Shown piece by piece: positions 8,817 through 18,789 of a stretch of DNA of 64,000 nt. This DNA comes from Thermovibrio sp. GTDB lineage: Bacteria; Aquificota; Desulfurobacteriia; Desulfurobacteriales; Desulfurobacteriaceae. How positions within the stretch are numbered: position 1 is the first letter of the stretch; each line of letters starts with the position of its first letter. The notes under the pieces are model-generated. The model had not been told where the DNA came from and searched no databases. It saw nothing but the letters and a program-made list of their open reading frames with translations. The stretch covers positions 8,308 through 72,307 of the forward strand of contig QOAO01000010.1 of NCBI GenBank assembly GCA_003978105.1. The letters are read 5' to 3'. A program made the translations under genes and the position numbers.

Positions 8817-10613
8817 TTACTCTACTTTTAAAACGGCTAAAAATGCCTCCTGGGGAACCTCAACCTTTCCTAACATTTTCATCTTCTTCTTACCCTCTTT
8901 CTGCTTTTCGAGGAGTTTCTTCTTCCTCGTAACGTCCCCACCGTAACACTTTGCTAAAACATCCTTTCTCAGTGCCTTAACGTTTGTGCGGGCAATAATT
9001 TTGTTTCCTATTGCAGCCTGAATAGCAACCTCAAAGAGCTGTCTTGGAATTATCTCCTTGAGCTTATCGACCAGCTGCCTTCCCCTCTGATACGCTTTAT
9101 CCCTGTGGACTATAACAGAGAGAGCATCAATGGGCTTTCCGTTTATCAGGATGTCAAGTTTAACAAGATCTCCAGGCCTGTAACCTGCAAACTCGTAGTC
9201 AAATGACGCGTATCCCCTTGAGACGGACTTTAACTTGTCAAAGAAATCAAAGAGAATCTCTGAAAGTGGTATATCGTAGCGGAGCTCTACCCTTTGCTGG
9301 TCTAAGTACGAAAATCCCGTTTGGATGCCCCTCCTATCCTGACAGAGCTGCATAACTGGCCCTACGTACTCAGAAGGGGTGATTATTGATGCGGAGATAT
9401 AGGGTTCCTCAATCCTCTCAATCTTTTCGGGAGGTGGCATCTGTGCAGGGTTCTGGACATCAACAGAACTTCCGTCCTTTAGGTAAACCTTGTATATAAC
9501 ACTCGGGGCTGTTGCTATGAGGTTAAGACCAAACTCCCTCTCAAGTCTCTCCTTTATCACCTCCATGTGAAGGAGTCCTAAAAATCCACATCTGAAACCG
9601 AAACCTAAAGCTGCAGAGGTTTCAGGCTCAAAGAAGAGGGCAGCATCGTTCAGCTTTAACTTTTCTAAAGCTTCCTTAAGGTTCTCATAGTCGTCCGAAT
9701 CCACAGGATAGAGTCCGGCAAAAACCATCGGCTTTGCAGGTCTGAAGCCGGGACAGGGCTCATCTGTAGGATTTTCGGCATCGGTTATCGTATCCCCCAC
9801 CTGGGTATCCTCAATGTTCTTAATGTTTGCAGCTATCCAACCGACTTCACCTGCAGAGAGCCTTTCCGTCTTGACCATATTCGGAGACTGAGTTCCAACC
9901 TCTACAACTTCAAACTCCTTGTCATTGGACATGAGCTTTATTCTCATTCCCGGCTTTATCTCTCCGTCAAAAACCCTTATGTAAGGGATAACACCCCTGT
10001 AGTTATCGTAGAAGGAGTCAAAAATCAGAGCCTTTAACGGCCTATTAGGATCTCCCGACGGAGGTGGCACTTTCTTAACAATAGCTTCAAGAATCTCCTT
10101 TATCCCTATTCCCTCCTTTGCAGAGGCAAGTATTGCATCGTCAGGGTCCAATCCCAAAACGTCTGCAATCTGTTCCTTTACCCAGTCGGGATTTGCACTT
10201 GGGAGGTCTACCTTGTTAATGACGGGAATTATCTCAAGACCGGCATCCAAGGCCAAGAAAAAGTTAGCAATTGTCTGGGCCTCAACCCCTTGAGTTGCAT
10301 CTATTACTAAGAGAGCTCCCTCACAGGCAGACAAGCTCCTCGAAACCTCGTACGTAAAATCGACGTGGCCTGGAGTATCTATTAGGTGCATTGTGTAGGT
10401 CTTCCCGTCATCTGCCGTGTACTTCATTCTAACGGCGTTGAGCTTTATCGTGATTCCCCTCTCCCTCTCAAGTTCCAAAGTATCCAACATCTGCTCCTTC
10501 AGCTCCCTTTTAGAAACAGTACCCGTAAACTCAAGAAGCCGGTCTGCCAACGTTGACTTTCCGTGGTCTATATGGGCAATTATGCAAAAGTTCCTTATAA
10601 GCTCCTGGTTCAT
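8817..10613 (-). CDS. lepA: Elongation factor 4 (LepA)
   Basis: LepA is a ribosome-bound GTPase that can back-translocate stalled ribosomes. The GTPase domain shows AHIDHGKST (G1), DTPGHVDF (G3) and NKVDLPSA (G4). The tail has the LepA-specific C-terminal domain with the conserved [19 protein letters not shown] near the end. The 598 residues are the usual length. GGAGAGG lies just upstream of the ATG. It is downstream of thiD on the same strand by about 40 bases, which may hold its own promoter. Nothing unusual was seen. Confidence 0.97.
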   Translation of the reverse strand: MNQELIRNFCIIAHIDHGKSTLADRLLEFTGTVSKRELKEQMLDTLELERERGITIKLNAVRMKYTADDGKTYTMHLIDTPGHVDFTYEVSRSLSACEGALLVIDATQGVEAQTIANFFLALDAGLEIIPVINKVDLPSANPDWVKEQIADVLGLDPDDAILASAKEGIGIKEILEAIVKKVPPPSGDPNRPLKALIFDSFYDNYRGVIPYIRVFDGEIKPGMRIKLMSNDKEFEVVEVGTQSPNMVKTERLSAGEVGWIAANIKNIEDTQVGDTITDAENPTDEPCPGFRPAKPMVFAGLYPVDSDDYENLKEALEKLKLNDAALFFEPETSAALGFGFRCGFLGLLHMEVIKERLEREFGLNLIATAPSVIYKVYLKDGSSVDVQNPAQMPPPEKIERIEEPYISASIITPSEYVGPVMQLCQDRRGIQTGFSYLDQQRVELRYDIPLSEILFDFFDKLKSVSRGYASFDYEFAGYRPGDLVKLDILINGKPIDALSVIVHRDKAYQRGRQLVDKLKEIIPRQLFEVAIQAAIGNKIIARTNVKALRKDVLAKCYGGDVTRKKKLLEKQKEGKKKMKMLGKVEVPQEAFLAVLKVE

Positions 10614-10652
10614 TCAACCTCTCCAAATGATTTTGTCTAAAAATATACGTTT

Positions 10653-11366
10653 TTAGAGTAATGAGTACAGCTGTTTAGCTCCACTCAAGAGTATTGATTT
10701 TCTCCTGTACTCCTCTAAGAACTTTGAACTCTCAAGAAATGCCTCATTTAGGGTTTTTCCCTTTGCAAGTAGCGCCGTTAGTGAGGATGAGAATGCACAC
10801 CCCGTTCCTCTCACAACCCTACCGTCCCTCCTGTGACAGACCTCAGAAATAAGTTCACCCTCAACAAACAACCTATCACAAACAAGGTCACCCTTCGGAA
10901 TTCCCTTTACAACTAAATTTTTCCCTCTAACAAAATCTCCTATCAATCTGTATTCATCAACGTTCGGCGTTAAGATGGTTGCAACATCTATCAAAGGAGA
11001 AATTACAGAAATCCTATCTATAAATGACTTTCCAAAGGTAGGTGATAAAACGGGGTCAAAAACAACAGGAACATCCAAACTTTTCAATCTTTCTGCTATT
11101 TTTTTATTAACATCTCTATCCCTGTGAGGAATTCCGACTTTTACCCCCCTTACATCAATCTCATCAAAAATCAGGTCAATCTGCTGTAAAAGGAGCTCCC
11201 CATCTGTGAATGAGACCGACAGAACTCCCTTAGTATTCTGTGAGGTGTTTACCGTAATAACGGCAGTTCCTAAAAAGCCAAAGATGTTAAATGTTTTAAC
11301 GTCCCTTAGTATCCCCGCTCCACCTGTAGGATCAAATCCCGCAACTGTTAAAAGGAAGTTCTTCAT
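10653..11366 (-). CDS. thiD: Hydroxymethylpyrimidine/phosphomethylpyrimidine kinase
   Basis: ThiD phosphorylates HMP and HMP-phosphate in thiamine synthesis. It is a ribokinase-fold protein with the substrate motif AGFDPTGGAGILRDVKTF near residue 7, and GTGCAFSSSLTALLAKG near the C-terminus holds the anion hole and catalytic base. The ATG at 11366 is chosen because GGAGAGG lies five bases before it and the protein then starts MKNFLLTVAGFDP as in the family; the frame is open 13 codons further up. The resulting 237 residues are slightly short (usual about 260). It diverges from argS. A YjbQ protein linked to thiamine phosphate chemistry is at 61554. Confidence 0.92.
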   Translation of the reverse strand: MKNFLLTVAGFDPTGGAGILRDVKTFNIFGFLGTAVITVNTSQNTKGVLSVSFTDGELLLQQIDLIFDEIDVRGVKVGIPHRDRDVNKKIAERLKSLDVPVVFDPVLSPTFGKSFIDRISVISPLIDVATILTPNVDEYRLIGDFVRGKNLVVKGIPKGDLVCDRLFVEGELISEVCHRRDGRVVRGTGCAFSSSLTALLAKGKTLNEAFLESSKFLEEYRRKSILLSGAKQLYSLL

Positions 11367-11423
11367 ACCCTCTCCAATAGTATAATCTGGATTCAAAGCT
11401 AACAAATTAACTCTGGAGAGGCA

Positions 11424-13085
11424 ATGAGAGAAATAGTAAAGGAGAGAGTCTTAAATGCAGTAAGGGAAATTTACGGAGAGGATGCTGTAGGAGTTCTTGA
11501 AAGGGCAACTTTTGAGAAACCTAAAAGGAAGGAGTTTGGGGACCTTGCTACAAATGCGTCATTTTTACTTTCAAAACTTTTAAAGCAACCTCCAAAAGCT
11601 ATTGCCGAGGAGATAAAAAGAGTCTTGATGGAAAGTGGCGATTTTGAGAGCGTTGAGGTTGCAGGAGGAGGATTCATAAACTTCAGGCTCTCCCAAAGAC
11701 TCTACAGAGAGCTCCTTGAAAAAATAGTTGAGGAAGATTTTTATCTATCAAATATTGGAAAGGGGGAGAGGGTTCTCTTAGAGTACGTTTCTGCAAATCC
11801 AACAGGCCCTCTACACGTAGGACATGGAAGGGGAGCCGTTGTTGGAGATGTCCTTTACAGAATAATGAAGGTTACAGGCTACAGTCCTGAAAGGGAATTC
11901 TACATAAACGATGCAGGAAGGCAGATAAGACTTTTAGGAATTTCAATTTACCTTAGGATAAAGGAGATAAAAGGAGAAAAGATAGAGCTCCCCGAGGATG
12001 CCTACTCCGGCGAAATTGAAATCTGGGGAAGGAACTACATTAAAGAACTTGCAGAGAAGCTCCTCAATTTAAAACCGGAAATTTTGGAGCTCCCCGAGGA
12101 GGAGGCTGTTAAGTTAGCTGCCGAATTTGGGAAGGAGGAGATACTTAAGTGGATTCAGGAGGACTTGAAGGAGCTCCGCGTTGAGTTTGACAACTGGTTC
12201 AGCGAGAGGGAGCTCTATAAAAATGGAGAAGTAGAGAAGGTTTTAGAACTCTTAAAGGAAAAGGGCTACATATACGAAAAAGATGGAGCCCTCTGGCTCA
12301 AGACAACCCTGTTTGGAGACGACAAGGATAGGGTTGTAAAGCGCTCAAACGGTGAGTATACCTACTTTGCCTCAGATATTGCCTACCACTACAACAAAAT
12401 TAGGAGAGGTTACGACAGAGGAATAGACGTATGGGGAGCTGACCACCACGGCTACATTCCCCGTGTTAAGGCTGCAATAGAAGCACTTGGAAAGAATCCT
12501 GATTGGCTTGAGGTTATACTCATACAGTTAGTTAAACTCTTTAAAAACGGTGAAGAGATAAAAATGTCAAAGAGAAAGGGGAACTTTATTCCCCTGAGAT
12601 GGCTTATGGATGAAGTTGGCGTTGATGCTGTCAGGTTTTTCTTCCTCCTCAAGCGCCACGATACTCCCCTTGACTTTGACATTGACCTTGCCCTTTCTCA
12701 AAAGAGTGAAAACCCCGTTTACTACGTTCAGTATGCCCATGCAAGGCTCTGCAGTGTAATGGATAAAGCAAGGGAGAAGGGGTTCTTACCTAAAAAGGAG
12801 AACTTAAACCTTCTTAAATCAGAAGAGGAGAGGGAACTGATTCTCAAAGCTTACGGATTCAGGTACGAACTTCAGCAGTCCGCCGTGAAGAGGGAGCCCC
12901 ACAGAATTACCTACTACTTAATAGATTTAGCCTCATCTCTTCACAGGTTTTATAACAAGCACAGGGTTATTGATGAGGAGAATAGAGGACTCTCTGAAGC
13001 CCGCCTCTATTTAATAGAAGGGATAAAAAGAGTGATTAAATTAGGACTCGGAATCCTAAATATAAATGCACCGAGGAGGATGTAA
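11424..13085 (+). CDS. argS: Arginyl-tRNA synthetase
   Basis: This class I synthetase charges tRNA-Arg. The N-terminal Arg-specific domain (residues 1 to about 90) is followed by the HIGH-type motif in ANPTGPLHVGHGRG, then the catalytic fold, then KMSKRKGNF as the KMSKS loop, and a C-terminal anticodon domain rich in aromatic residues (PHRITYYLIDLASSLHRFY). The 553 residues are typical. GGAGAGG precedes the ATG. Its TAA shares TAATG with the SPOR gene, so it heads an eleven-gene run to metG. Confidence 0.97.
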   Translation: MREIVKERVLNAVREIYGEDAVGVLERATFEKPKRKEFGDLATNASFLLSKLLKQPPKAIAEEIKRVLMESGDFESVEVAGGGFINFRLSQRLYRELLEKIVEEDFYLSNIGKGERVLLEYVSANPTGPLHVGHGRGAVVGDVLYRIMKVTGYSPEREFYINDAGRQIRLLGISIYLRIKEIKGEKIELPEDAYSGEIEIWGRNYIKELAEKLLNLKPEILELPEEEAVKLAAEFGKEEILKWIQEDLKELRVEFDNWFSERELYKNGEVEKVLELLKEKGYIYEKDGALWLKTTLFGDDKDRVVKRSNGEYTYFASDIAYHYNKIRRGYDRGIDVWGADHHGYIPRVKAAIEALGKNPDWLEVILIQLVKLFKNGEEIKMSKRKGNFIPLRWLMDEVGVDAVRFFFLLKRHDTPLDFDIDLALSQKSENPVYYVQYAHARLCSVMDKAREKGFLPKKENLNLLKSEEERELILKAYGFRYELQQSAVKREPHRITYYLIDLASSLHRFYNKHRVIDEENRGLSEARLYLIEGIKRVIKLGLGILNINAPRRM

Positions 13086-13765
13086 TGGAAGGGGATAGGA
13101 GATTTCAGGTGATTTTTGTCGTTATTTCAGCACTGCTTTTTGGATTTGCCTACGGAATAGGTTACTACGTTGGAAAGGGAAAAGGTATAGAAGAAGAGAA
13201 AAAGATATGTGAAATTGAGAAAAAACAGATTGTTAAAACACTATCAAGAATTGTCCCTGTATCAAGGCCAGAACCTCTTGAGGAGAAAGTTGTTAGTGAA
13301 AAAACAGAAGTAGAAGCAGAAAGTGAGAATAAGTCGGAAGTTGCTTCAAATGGAACAGGTTCAAACGGGACAGGAGAGGAGATTACTCAGGTTGCACAAA
13401 TTACAAGTAATCAAACAGAAGTTGAAAAGACAGAAGAGATAGCAGAGGAAGAGGTTGAAAACAGAGAACCAGAAGAAAAAACTGAAGAGGTTAAAAGTAA
13501 AGAGGAGAAAATCGAGAAAGAAAGAGAGGTCAAACAAAACCAGTCTGGTAAGTACTATCTTCAAGTTGGCGTATTCAGAAGTAAAGAAAATGCCTTAAAG
13601 CTTGCTGAGCGTTTACAAAAATTAGGTTTTAAGCCCAAAACCATATATACCAGCCGTTATGTAAAGGTAGCAGTTGGTTACTTCCAGACTAAGAGAGAAG
13701 CTTTAAAGACCAAAAAGGAACTTTCCTCACATGGAATAAGTGCCATTTTGAAGAGGAGGAAATAG
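13085..13765 (+). CDS. SPOR-domain membrane protein
   Basis: This 226-residue protein has one N-terminal membrane helix (residues about 9-27), a long low-complexity Glu/Lys/Asn/Thr linker (about 55-145), and a C-terminal SPOR domain (YYLQVGVFRSKENALKLAER to the end). SPOR domains bind denuded glycan strands at division sites, so the protein is probably anchored in the inner membrane with its tail in the periplasm, like FtsN or DedD; which one it matches cannot be decided. The start overlaps the argS stop and the end overlaps the GTG of the TatD fusion. Confidence 0.85.
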   Translation: MEGDRRFQVIFVVISALLFGFAYGIGYYVGKGKGIEEEKKICEIEKKQIVKTLSRIVPVSRPEPLEEKVVSEKTEVEAESENKSEVASNGTGSNGTGEEITQVAQITSNQTEVEKTEEIAEEEVENREPEEKTEEVKSKEEKIEKEREVKQNQSGKYYLQVGVFRSKENALKLAERLQKLGFKPKTIYTSRYVKVAVGYFQTKREALKTKKELSSHGISAILKRRK

Positions 13766-15153
13766 TGATAGACATCCATGCCCATATTCACTTTTCACAG
13801 TTCGATGAGGACAGGGAAGAGATAATAAAGGAGTGTGAGGAAAAGTTAGATGCCGTTATAACAGTAGGTTGCGATTTAGAAGACAGTAAAAGGGCAATTG
13901 AGGTTGCAAACTCAAGCAAAAAAATCTACGCATCCGTAGGAATTCACCCTCACGAGGCAAGGAACTACTCTGAGGGGGACTACGAAAGAATCGTTGAACT
14001 TGCAAGAAGTCCAAAGGTGGTTGCTTTAGGAGAAACGGGGTTAGACTTTTACAGAAACCTATCCCCAAAGGAAAAACAGTACGAAGTGTTCCACATGCAG
14101 GTTGAAATAGCAAAGGAGCTTGACATTCCTGTAATAATCCACACGAGGAATGCTGCCAAGGAGATGGCAGATTTCATAAGAAAACACTTTGATGGAGTTA
14201 GAGGAGTTATCCACTGCTTTAGCGGTGAAAAAGAGCTCCTTGAATCCGCATTGGATGCAGGACTGTTTATCTCCTACGCTGGCATAGTAACGTATCCAAA
14301 GAACAATGAATTGAGGGAGACGTTAAAGTACGTTCCCTCATCAAGACTACTAATAGAGACTGACTCTCCGTATCTATCACCCCAACCTGTTAGGGGAAGG
14401 AAAAACAAACCTACGTACGTTGCATATACGGCAATGACAGTAGCAAGAGAGTTGGGACTTTCGTTTAAAGATGTAGACAGGATAACAACGGTTAACGCAA
14501 AGAGGCTTTTTAATCTGCCTCTAACGGGTGAAGAAGAGAAGGAGAGGTTGGTTTATCAGGTTGGAGATAAACTCTACATCAATTTAACTTCTAACTGTCC
14601 TTGTTCCTGTAAGTTCTGTTTTAGGGGAATGGAAGACTACGTCTTGGGATACAACCTACACCTCAGAAGGGAACCTATTCCGGAAGAGTACATGTACAGA
14701 ACAAAAAACCCGGGAGTTTATAGTGAAATTGTTTTCTGTGGGTATGGAGAACCATTTGAAAGGTACGAAGCCTTAAAGAAGGTTGCCGGGTGGATCAAAA
14801 AGTTTTCAAAGGATACGCCAGTCAGGATTGATACCTGCGGGTTGGGATACCTGATAACAGGAAACGAGAAAATTTTGGAGGAATTGAAGGGACTAATTGA
14901 CTCCTTCAGTATAAGTGTTAATGCTTCCAACAAAAAAGAATATCTAAGAGTTGTAAGGCCCAAATTTGGGGAAAGAAGTTGGGACTCGCTGGTAAAATTT
15001 ATAAAGGATGCAAAGAAGCTTGGATTCAATGTGAAGGTAACTGCTGTTGACTATCCGGGATTTAATAGAAACGACTTTGAAAAATTTGCAAGGGAGTTGG
15101 GGGTGGAGTACAGAGTTCGGTCTTTTAAGAGGTTTAAGAAATGGGAAGAATAG
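13765..15153 (+). CDS. TatD-family metal hydrolase fused to a radical SAM domain
   Basis: Residues 1 to about 250 are a complete TatD nuclease (DIHAHIHF, SVGIHPHEA, GETGLDFYR, HCFSGE, ETDSPYLSP), a two-metal TIM-barrel DNase or deoxyribonuclease. Residues about 265-462 are a short radical SAM domain with Cys278, Cys282 and Cys285 in the CxxxCxxC order, then FCGYGEPF and RIDTCGLGYL. It resembles the stand-alone radical SAM family encoded next to tatD in other bacteria, here joined in one chain. The substrate is unknown. The start is GTG within TAGTG; the end overlaps nikR by 13 bases. Confidence 0.88.
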   Translation: MIDIHAHIHFSQFDEDREEIIKECEEKLDAVITVGCDLEDSKRAIEVANSSKKIYASVGIHPHEARNYSEGDYERIVELARSPKVVALGETGLDFYRNLSPKEKQYEVFHMQVEIAKELDIPVIIHTRNAAKEMADFIRKHFDGVRGVIHCFSGEKELLESALDAGLFISYAGIVTYPKNNELRETLKYVPSSRLLIETDSPYLSPQPVRGRKNKPTYVAYTAMTVARELGLSFKDVDRITTVNAKRLFNLPLTGEEEKERLVYQVGDKLYINLTSNCPCSCKFCFRGMEDYVLGYNLHLRREPIPEEYMYRTKNPGVYSEIVFCGYGEPFERYEALKKVAGWIKKFSKDTPVRIDTCGLGYLITGNEKILEELKGLIDSFSISVNASNKKEYLRVVRPKFGERSWDSLVKFIKDAKKLGFNVKVTAVDYPGFNRNDFEKFARELGVEYRVRSFKRFKKWEE

Positions 15154-15548
15154 TAAGGTTGACGGTTTCCCTTGAGGAAAAGTTACTTGAGAAATTTGAG
15201 AAGTTTATCGAGGAAAAAGGATACCTCAGCCGTTCAGAGGCAATAAGGGATTTAATTAGGGCCGCCCTAATAGAAAAGGACTTAAAGCCCGAAAGCTTTG
15301 CCTTTGGAACGATAACCGTTGTCTACGACCACCATCAAAAGGACTTAGTAGATAGATTAACAGAAATTGAGCATAACTACTTGGGAAACATTATCTCTAC
15401 AATGCACATTCACATAGACCCCCACCACTGTTTAGAGGTAATAGCAGTTAAGGGGAGAGTAAAGGAGATAAAGGAGCTTGCTGACAAGATAACTTCTCTG
15501 AAGGGAGTTAAGCACTCAAAGTTAGTATTTACAGGAATTGAACCTTAA
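15141..15548 (+). CDS. nikR: Nickel-responsive regulator NikR
   Basis: This is a ribbon-helix-helix repressor with an ACT-like nickel-sensing domain. Residues 3 to about 45 (VRLTVSLEEKLLEKFEKF, then SRSEAIRDLIRAAL) form the DNA-binding part. All four square-planar nickel ligands of E. coli NikR have counterparts: His78, His89, His91 and Cys97, the last three in STMHIHIDPHHCLEV. The 135 residues match. It probably controls nickel uptake or hydrogenase genes elsewhere, since no nickel transporter lies in the window. It overlaps the TatD fusion by 13 bases. No NikR operator was identified. Confidence 0.93.
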   Translation: MGRIVRLTVSLEEKLLEKFEKFIEEKGYLSRSEAIRDLIRAALIEKDLKPESFAFGTITVVYDHHQKDLVDRLTEIEHNYLGNIISTMHIHIDPHHCLEVIAVKGRVKEIKELADKITSLKGVKHSKLVFTGIEP

Positions 15549-15593
15549 CTTCACAGGTTTATATTCTCTGTAGCAATCAATTGGGAGGTTAGG

Positions 15594-16337
15594 ATGGCTG
15601 GACACTCCAAATGGGCAAACATTAGACATAAAAAGGCAGCACAGGATGCCAAGAGGGGTAAAATCTTTACAAAGCTTGCAAGGGAAATTACAGTGGCTGC
15701 AAAGGAGGGTGGAGGAGACCCTGAAAAGAATCCCCGTCTAAGGGCAGCAATAGAGAAGGCCCGTAAGTTTAATATGCCAAAGGAGAACATTGAGAGGGCT
15801 ATCAAAAGGGGAACGGGTGAGCTTGCAGGAGAGTCCTACGAGGAGGTAACGTACGAAGGGTACGGTCCTGGAGGAGTTGCAATAATTGTTAAGTGTTTAA
15901 CGGACAACAGGAACAGGACTGCAGCTGAAGTAAGGCATGCGTTTTCCAAGCATGGAGGAAACTTGGGAACTTCAGGTTGCGTTTCATGGATGTTTGAGAG
16001 AAAGGGAGTAATCATTATTCCAGCAGAAAGTTACGATGAAGAAACTGTTATGATGGCTGCAATTGAGGCCGGAGCAGAAGACGTCGTAAGGGAGGACGAA
16101 AAGTTTGTGGTTTATACAGAACCGTCTGAGCTTGAAACTGTTAAAGAGGGAATTTCAAACAGTGGAATAGAGATTGAAGAAGCTAAGTTGGACCTTATTC
16201 CAACAACGACTACAAAGGTGGAAGGAGAAACTGCACTAAAAGTTTTAAAACTCCTGGAAGTTCTTGAGGATTTGGATGATGTACAGGAAGTTTACTCCAA
16301 CTTTGACATGCCCGAAGAGGTTATGAATAATGCGTAA
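15594..16337 (+). CDS. yebC: YebC/PmpR family protein
   Basis: The protein opens [20 protein letters not shown] and continues [19 protein letters not shown], the unmistakable YebC/TACO1 signature, and is 247 residues long as usual. Members have been described as transcription regulators, and the mitochondrial relative TACO1 and newer bacterial work point to a role in translation of difficult sequences. GGGAGG precedes the ATG. Forty-five bases separate it from nikR and hold a possible TATATT, so it may have its own promoter. It overlaps the next gene by 8 bases. Confidence 0.95.
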   Translation: MAGHSKWANIRHKKAAQDAKRGKIFTKLAREITVAAKEGGGDPEKNPRLRAAIEKARKFNMPKENIERAIKRGTGELAGESYEEVTYEGYGPGGVAIIVKCLTDNRNRTAAEVRHAFSKHGGNLGTSGCVSWMFERKGVIIIPAESYDEETVMMAAIEAGAEDVVREDEKFVVYTEPSELETVKEGISNSGIEIEEAKLDLIPTTTTKVEGETALKVLKLLEVLEDLDDVQEVYSNFDMPEEVMNNA

Positions 16338-17391
16338 ACTTTTCCTTACTGCTCTTTCTCTTTCTCTCCTCCCTCTCCCCTCCCTTTCCCATAGCTTGAA
16401 GGACTCTGTTTATACCGAGTCTAAAATTCTCCTCGAGTGTTCACTTAACAAAAATTCCTGTGAAACGTTGTTGGACATTCCCTGGGACAAACCAACCTTT
16501 CAGTTTTGGCTCTCCTACTACAAAAACGGGTGGAATAAACTAAAACTGCTTTCACAAATTGACTCATTTAAGCTTTTCTATCCAAAAATTGTTGAAATTT
16601 TTAGGAAGGAGGGAATTCCTGAGGACTTAGCTCTCCTATCCATTGTAGAAAGCCAGGGAAACCCATCGGCCGTTTCAAAGGCCGGGGCTGCCGGGCTTTG
16701 GCAGCTTATGCCTTCAACTGCAAGAAGGCTCGGGCTCAAGGTCAACTGGCTAATCGATGAGAGATTTGACCCCATAAAGTCAACTAAGGCTGCAGCTAAA
16801 TACCTAAAGGAGCTCTACTCCATCTTCCACAGGTGGGACTTGGCAATAGCTGCATACAATGCAGGTCCTGGAAGGATTCAAAACAGGCTCAAGAAGTTGG
16901 GGGATGCGGACTTTTGGGACTTAACGAAACTTCCCGATGAAACTCTCAACTACGTTCCAAAATTTTACGCAGTTCTTTCTGTTGTAAAGGGAAGTAACAT
17001 ACTGAGAAATGGAAGTAAGGAAACACTGGTTACGATAAAAGTAAAAAGTAGAACAACCCTTAGGAGAATAGCAAGAGCTCTAAACGTTCGCTATTCAACG
17101 GTAAGAAAGTACAACAGGTTTTTTAGGAGAAACATCGTTCCTCCAAACTACTACATATACCTTCCATCTAAATCAATAAGGAACTACCACATATTAAAGT
17201 ATGCAAAGTCAAAAAAAATCTTTATCTATGTTCCAAAAAGAAGAGAAACTATTACTCTAATAGCGAGAAAGTTTGGAGTAAATCCAAAGCTAATTAAGGA
17301 GATTAACAGGCTCAGGAACAACAGAATCTACTTTGGAAAACCAATAATAATAGTTAAATTAGGTGAAAAAGGAAGAGATGGAAAGAGTTAA
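16330..17391 (+). CDS. mltD: MltD-like lytic transglycosylase with two LysM domains
   Basis: This periplasmic enzyme cleaves peptidoglycan glycan strands. A signal peptide covers residues 1 to about 21. The goose-lysozyme-like SLT domain (about 80-215) has catalytic Glu107 in [10 protein letters not shown], then [11 protein letters not shown] and [10 protein letters not shown]. Two LysM-type repeats follow (about 235-280 and 295-342), which bind peptidoglycan. At 353 residues it is compact for MltD. It overlaps yebC by 8 bases and trmI by 14, so it is co-translated with cytoplasmic housekeeping genes. Confidence 0.92.
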   Translation: MRKLFLTALSLSLLPLPSLSHSLKDSVYTESKILLECSLNKNSCETLLDIPWDKPTFQFWLSYYKNGWNKLKLLSQIDSFKLFYPKIVEIFRKEGIPEDLALLSIVESQGNPSAVSKAGAAGLWQLMPSTARRLGLKVNWLIDERFDPIKSTKAAAKYLKELYSIFHRWDLAIAAYNAGPGRIQNRLKKLGDADFWDLTKLPDETLNYVPKFYAVLSVVKGSNILRNGSKETLVTIKVKSRTTLRRIARALNVRYSTVRKYNRFFRRNIVPPNYYIYLPSKSIRNYHILKYAKSKKIFIYVPKRRETITLIARKFGVNPKLIKEINRLRNNRIYFGKPIIIVKLGEKGRDGKS

Positions 17392-18184
17392 GGAAAACGA
17401 CACAGTTATTCTTTTCGACCCAGAGAAGAAAAAGAAGTACTTCTTAAACCTATCACTGGCAAGGGGAAAGTTCAACACGGACAGAGGAGAGGTCCAGCTG
17501 GGTGAAATCGTAGGAAAACCCTACGGTTCAAAAATAGAAACCCACAAGGGATTTTCCTACGTAATTCTCCCCGTTTCCATCTATGAGTTCATAATGTACA
17601 AACTGAACAGACTGACACAGATTGTTTATCCCAAGGATGCAGGATACATCCTCTTGAGGCTCAACGTTAAACCCGGAGATACAGTAGTTGAGAGCGGTAT
17701 AGGTAGTGGAGCTCTTACCTCAGTATTTGCTCAGGCAGTGGGAGAAAATGGTAAAGTTATTAGCTATGAGAGAAGGGAGGAGTTTATAAAGAACGCCCTG
17801 TCAAACCTGAGAAAGTTGAACCTTGAAAGTAGAGTTGAGGTAAGACACAGGGATATATCCGAAGGGTTTGATGAGGTTGAGTCTGCCGATGCCCTTTTCT
17901 TAGACGTTAGAGAACCGTGGCTATACGTAGATAAGGCCTACAGAGCCCTTAAAACGGGTCATTTTTTGGGAATTTTAGTTCCTACCGTGAACCAGGTAAT
18001 TGAAACCCTTAAGGAACTTAAGAAACATCCATTTATGGATGTTGAGGTCAGTGAAATCCTACTTAGGAAGTACAAGAGGGTACCTGAGAGGTTGAGGCCG
18101 GAGGATAGAATGCCCGCTCATACTGCATACCTGATTTTTGCAAGGAAACTTCCAGAAGATGTGAGGATTGAATGGGAGGAATAG
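17378..18184 (+). CDS. trmI: tRNA (adenine-58-N1)-methyltransferase
   Basis: TrmI makes m1A58 in the T-loop of tRNA, important for tRNA stability in thermophiles. A small N-terminal barrel is followed by the Rossmann methyltransferase domain with the SAM motif VVESGIGSGALTSVFA near residue 108, then SYERREEF and DALFLDVREPW. AAGGAAGAG sits just before the ATG at 17378, which is preferred over a GTG five codons upstream that has no ribosome site. That gives 268 residues. It overlaps both neighbours. Confidence 0.93.
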   Translation: MERVKENDTVILFDPEKKKKYFLNLSLARGKFNTDRGEVQLGEIVGKPYGSKIETHKGFSYVILPVSIYEFIMYKLNRLTQIVYPKDAGYILLRLNVKPGDTVVESGIGSGALTSVFAQAVGENGKVISYERREEFIKNALSNLRKLNLESRVEVRHRDISEGFDEVESADALFLDVREPWLYVDKAYRALKTGHFLGILVPTVNQVIETLKELKKHPFMDVEVSEILLRKYKRVPERLRPEDRMPAHTAYLIFARKLPEDVRIEWEE

Positions 18185-18789
18185 AGCTCTTAAACAAGGC
18201 GGGAATATCGGGCTATCTCATACTTCTTCTTTCCATTGTTTCATTGGCCGTTGTATTTGAAAAGCTGTACGTATTGAGATTAGGAAAGTTGGTTCCAAAG
18301 GACGATTTGAGGCTCTTGGTTGAGTTTTTAGGACAGGGAAACATAGGAGATGCTGTGGAGCTCTGTAAGAGAAGGAGGAGCCTCCTTTCGGCGGTTGTTT
18401 TCGATGCAATAAAGAACATGGGAAAACAGACGAGGGAAAACTTCCTCCACGCTTTTGAGGTTAGTGCAAGGAGGCGCTTTATTGAGCTTGAAAGGGGAAT
18501 GGCGCTCCTTGCAATAACTGCAGCTACCTCTCCCCTTTTAGGACTACTGGGAACCGTTTTGGGGATGGTTAAGATATTTGGAGCTCTAACAGGCGGAACG
18601 GGGATGGGAAATCCTCAGGAGCTCTCTGCAGGAATAGCTGAAGCTCTCCTTACAACGATTATAGGACTGATTGTTGCTATTCCGGCAATTGCCATGTACA
18701 ACATATTTAACAAAAAACTTGACAAAATAGCTGCAGAAATTGAGGCTGCAGGGGTTCTCCTTGCAAACAACTTTAAAGGCCTGTCATGA
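18172..18789 (+). CDS. MotA/TolQ/ExbB proton channel family protein
   Basis: This inner-membrane protein of 205 residues has three helices: one at about 12-32, and two after the long cytoplasmic loop in AATSPLLGLLGTVLGMVKIF and EALLTTIIGLIVAIPAIAMY. These are the conserved ExbB/TolQ segments that form the proton path and drive TonB or TolA. Its usual partner, ExbD or TolR, is absent on either side: trmI precedes it and xth follows by an ATGA overlap. Whether it is ExbB or TolQ cannot be told. The start overlaps trmI by 13 bases. Confidence 0.9.
   Translation: MGGIELLNKAGISGYLILLLSIVSLAVVFEKLYVLRLGKLVPKDDLRLLVEFLGQGNIGDAVELCKRRRSLLSAVVFDAIKNMGKQTRENFLHAFEVSARRRFIELERGMALLAITAATSPLLGLLGTVLGMVKIFGALTGGTGMGNPQELSAGIAEALLTTIIGLIVAIPAIAMYNIFNKKLDKIAAEIEAAGVLLANNFKGLS

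Noticed and set aside
11381..11386. TATAAT between thiD and argS as a promoter
   Set aside because: No acceptable -35 box lies 16-18 bases upstream, and the gap is only 57 bases, so it was not called.
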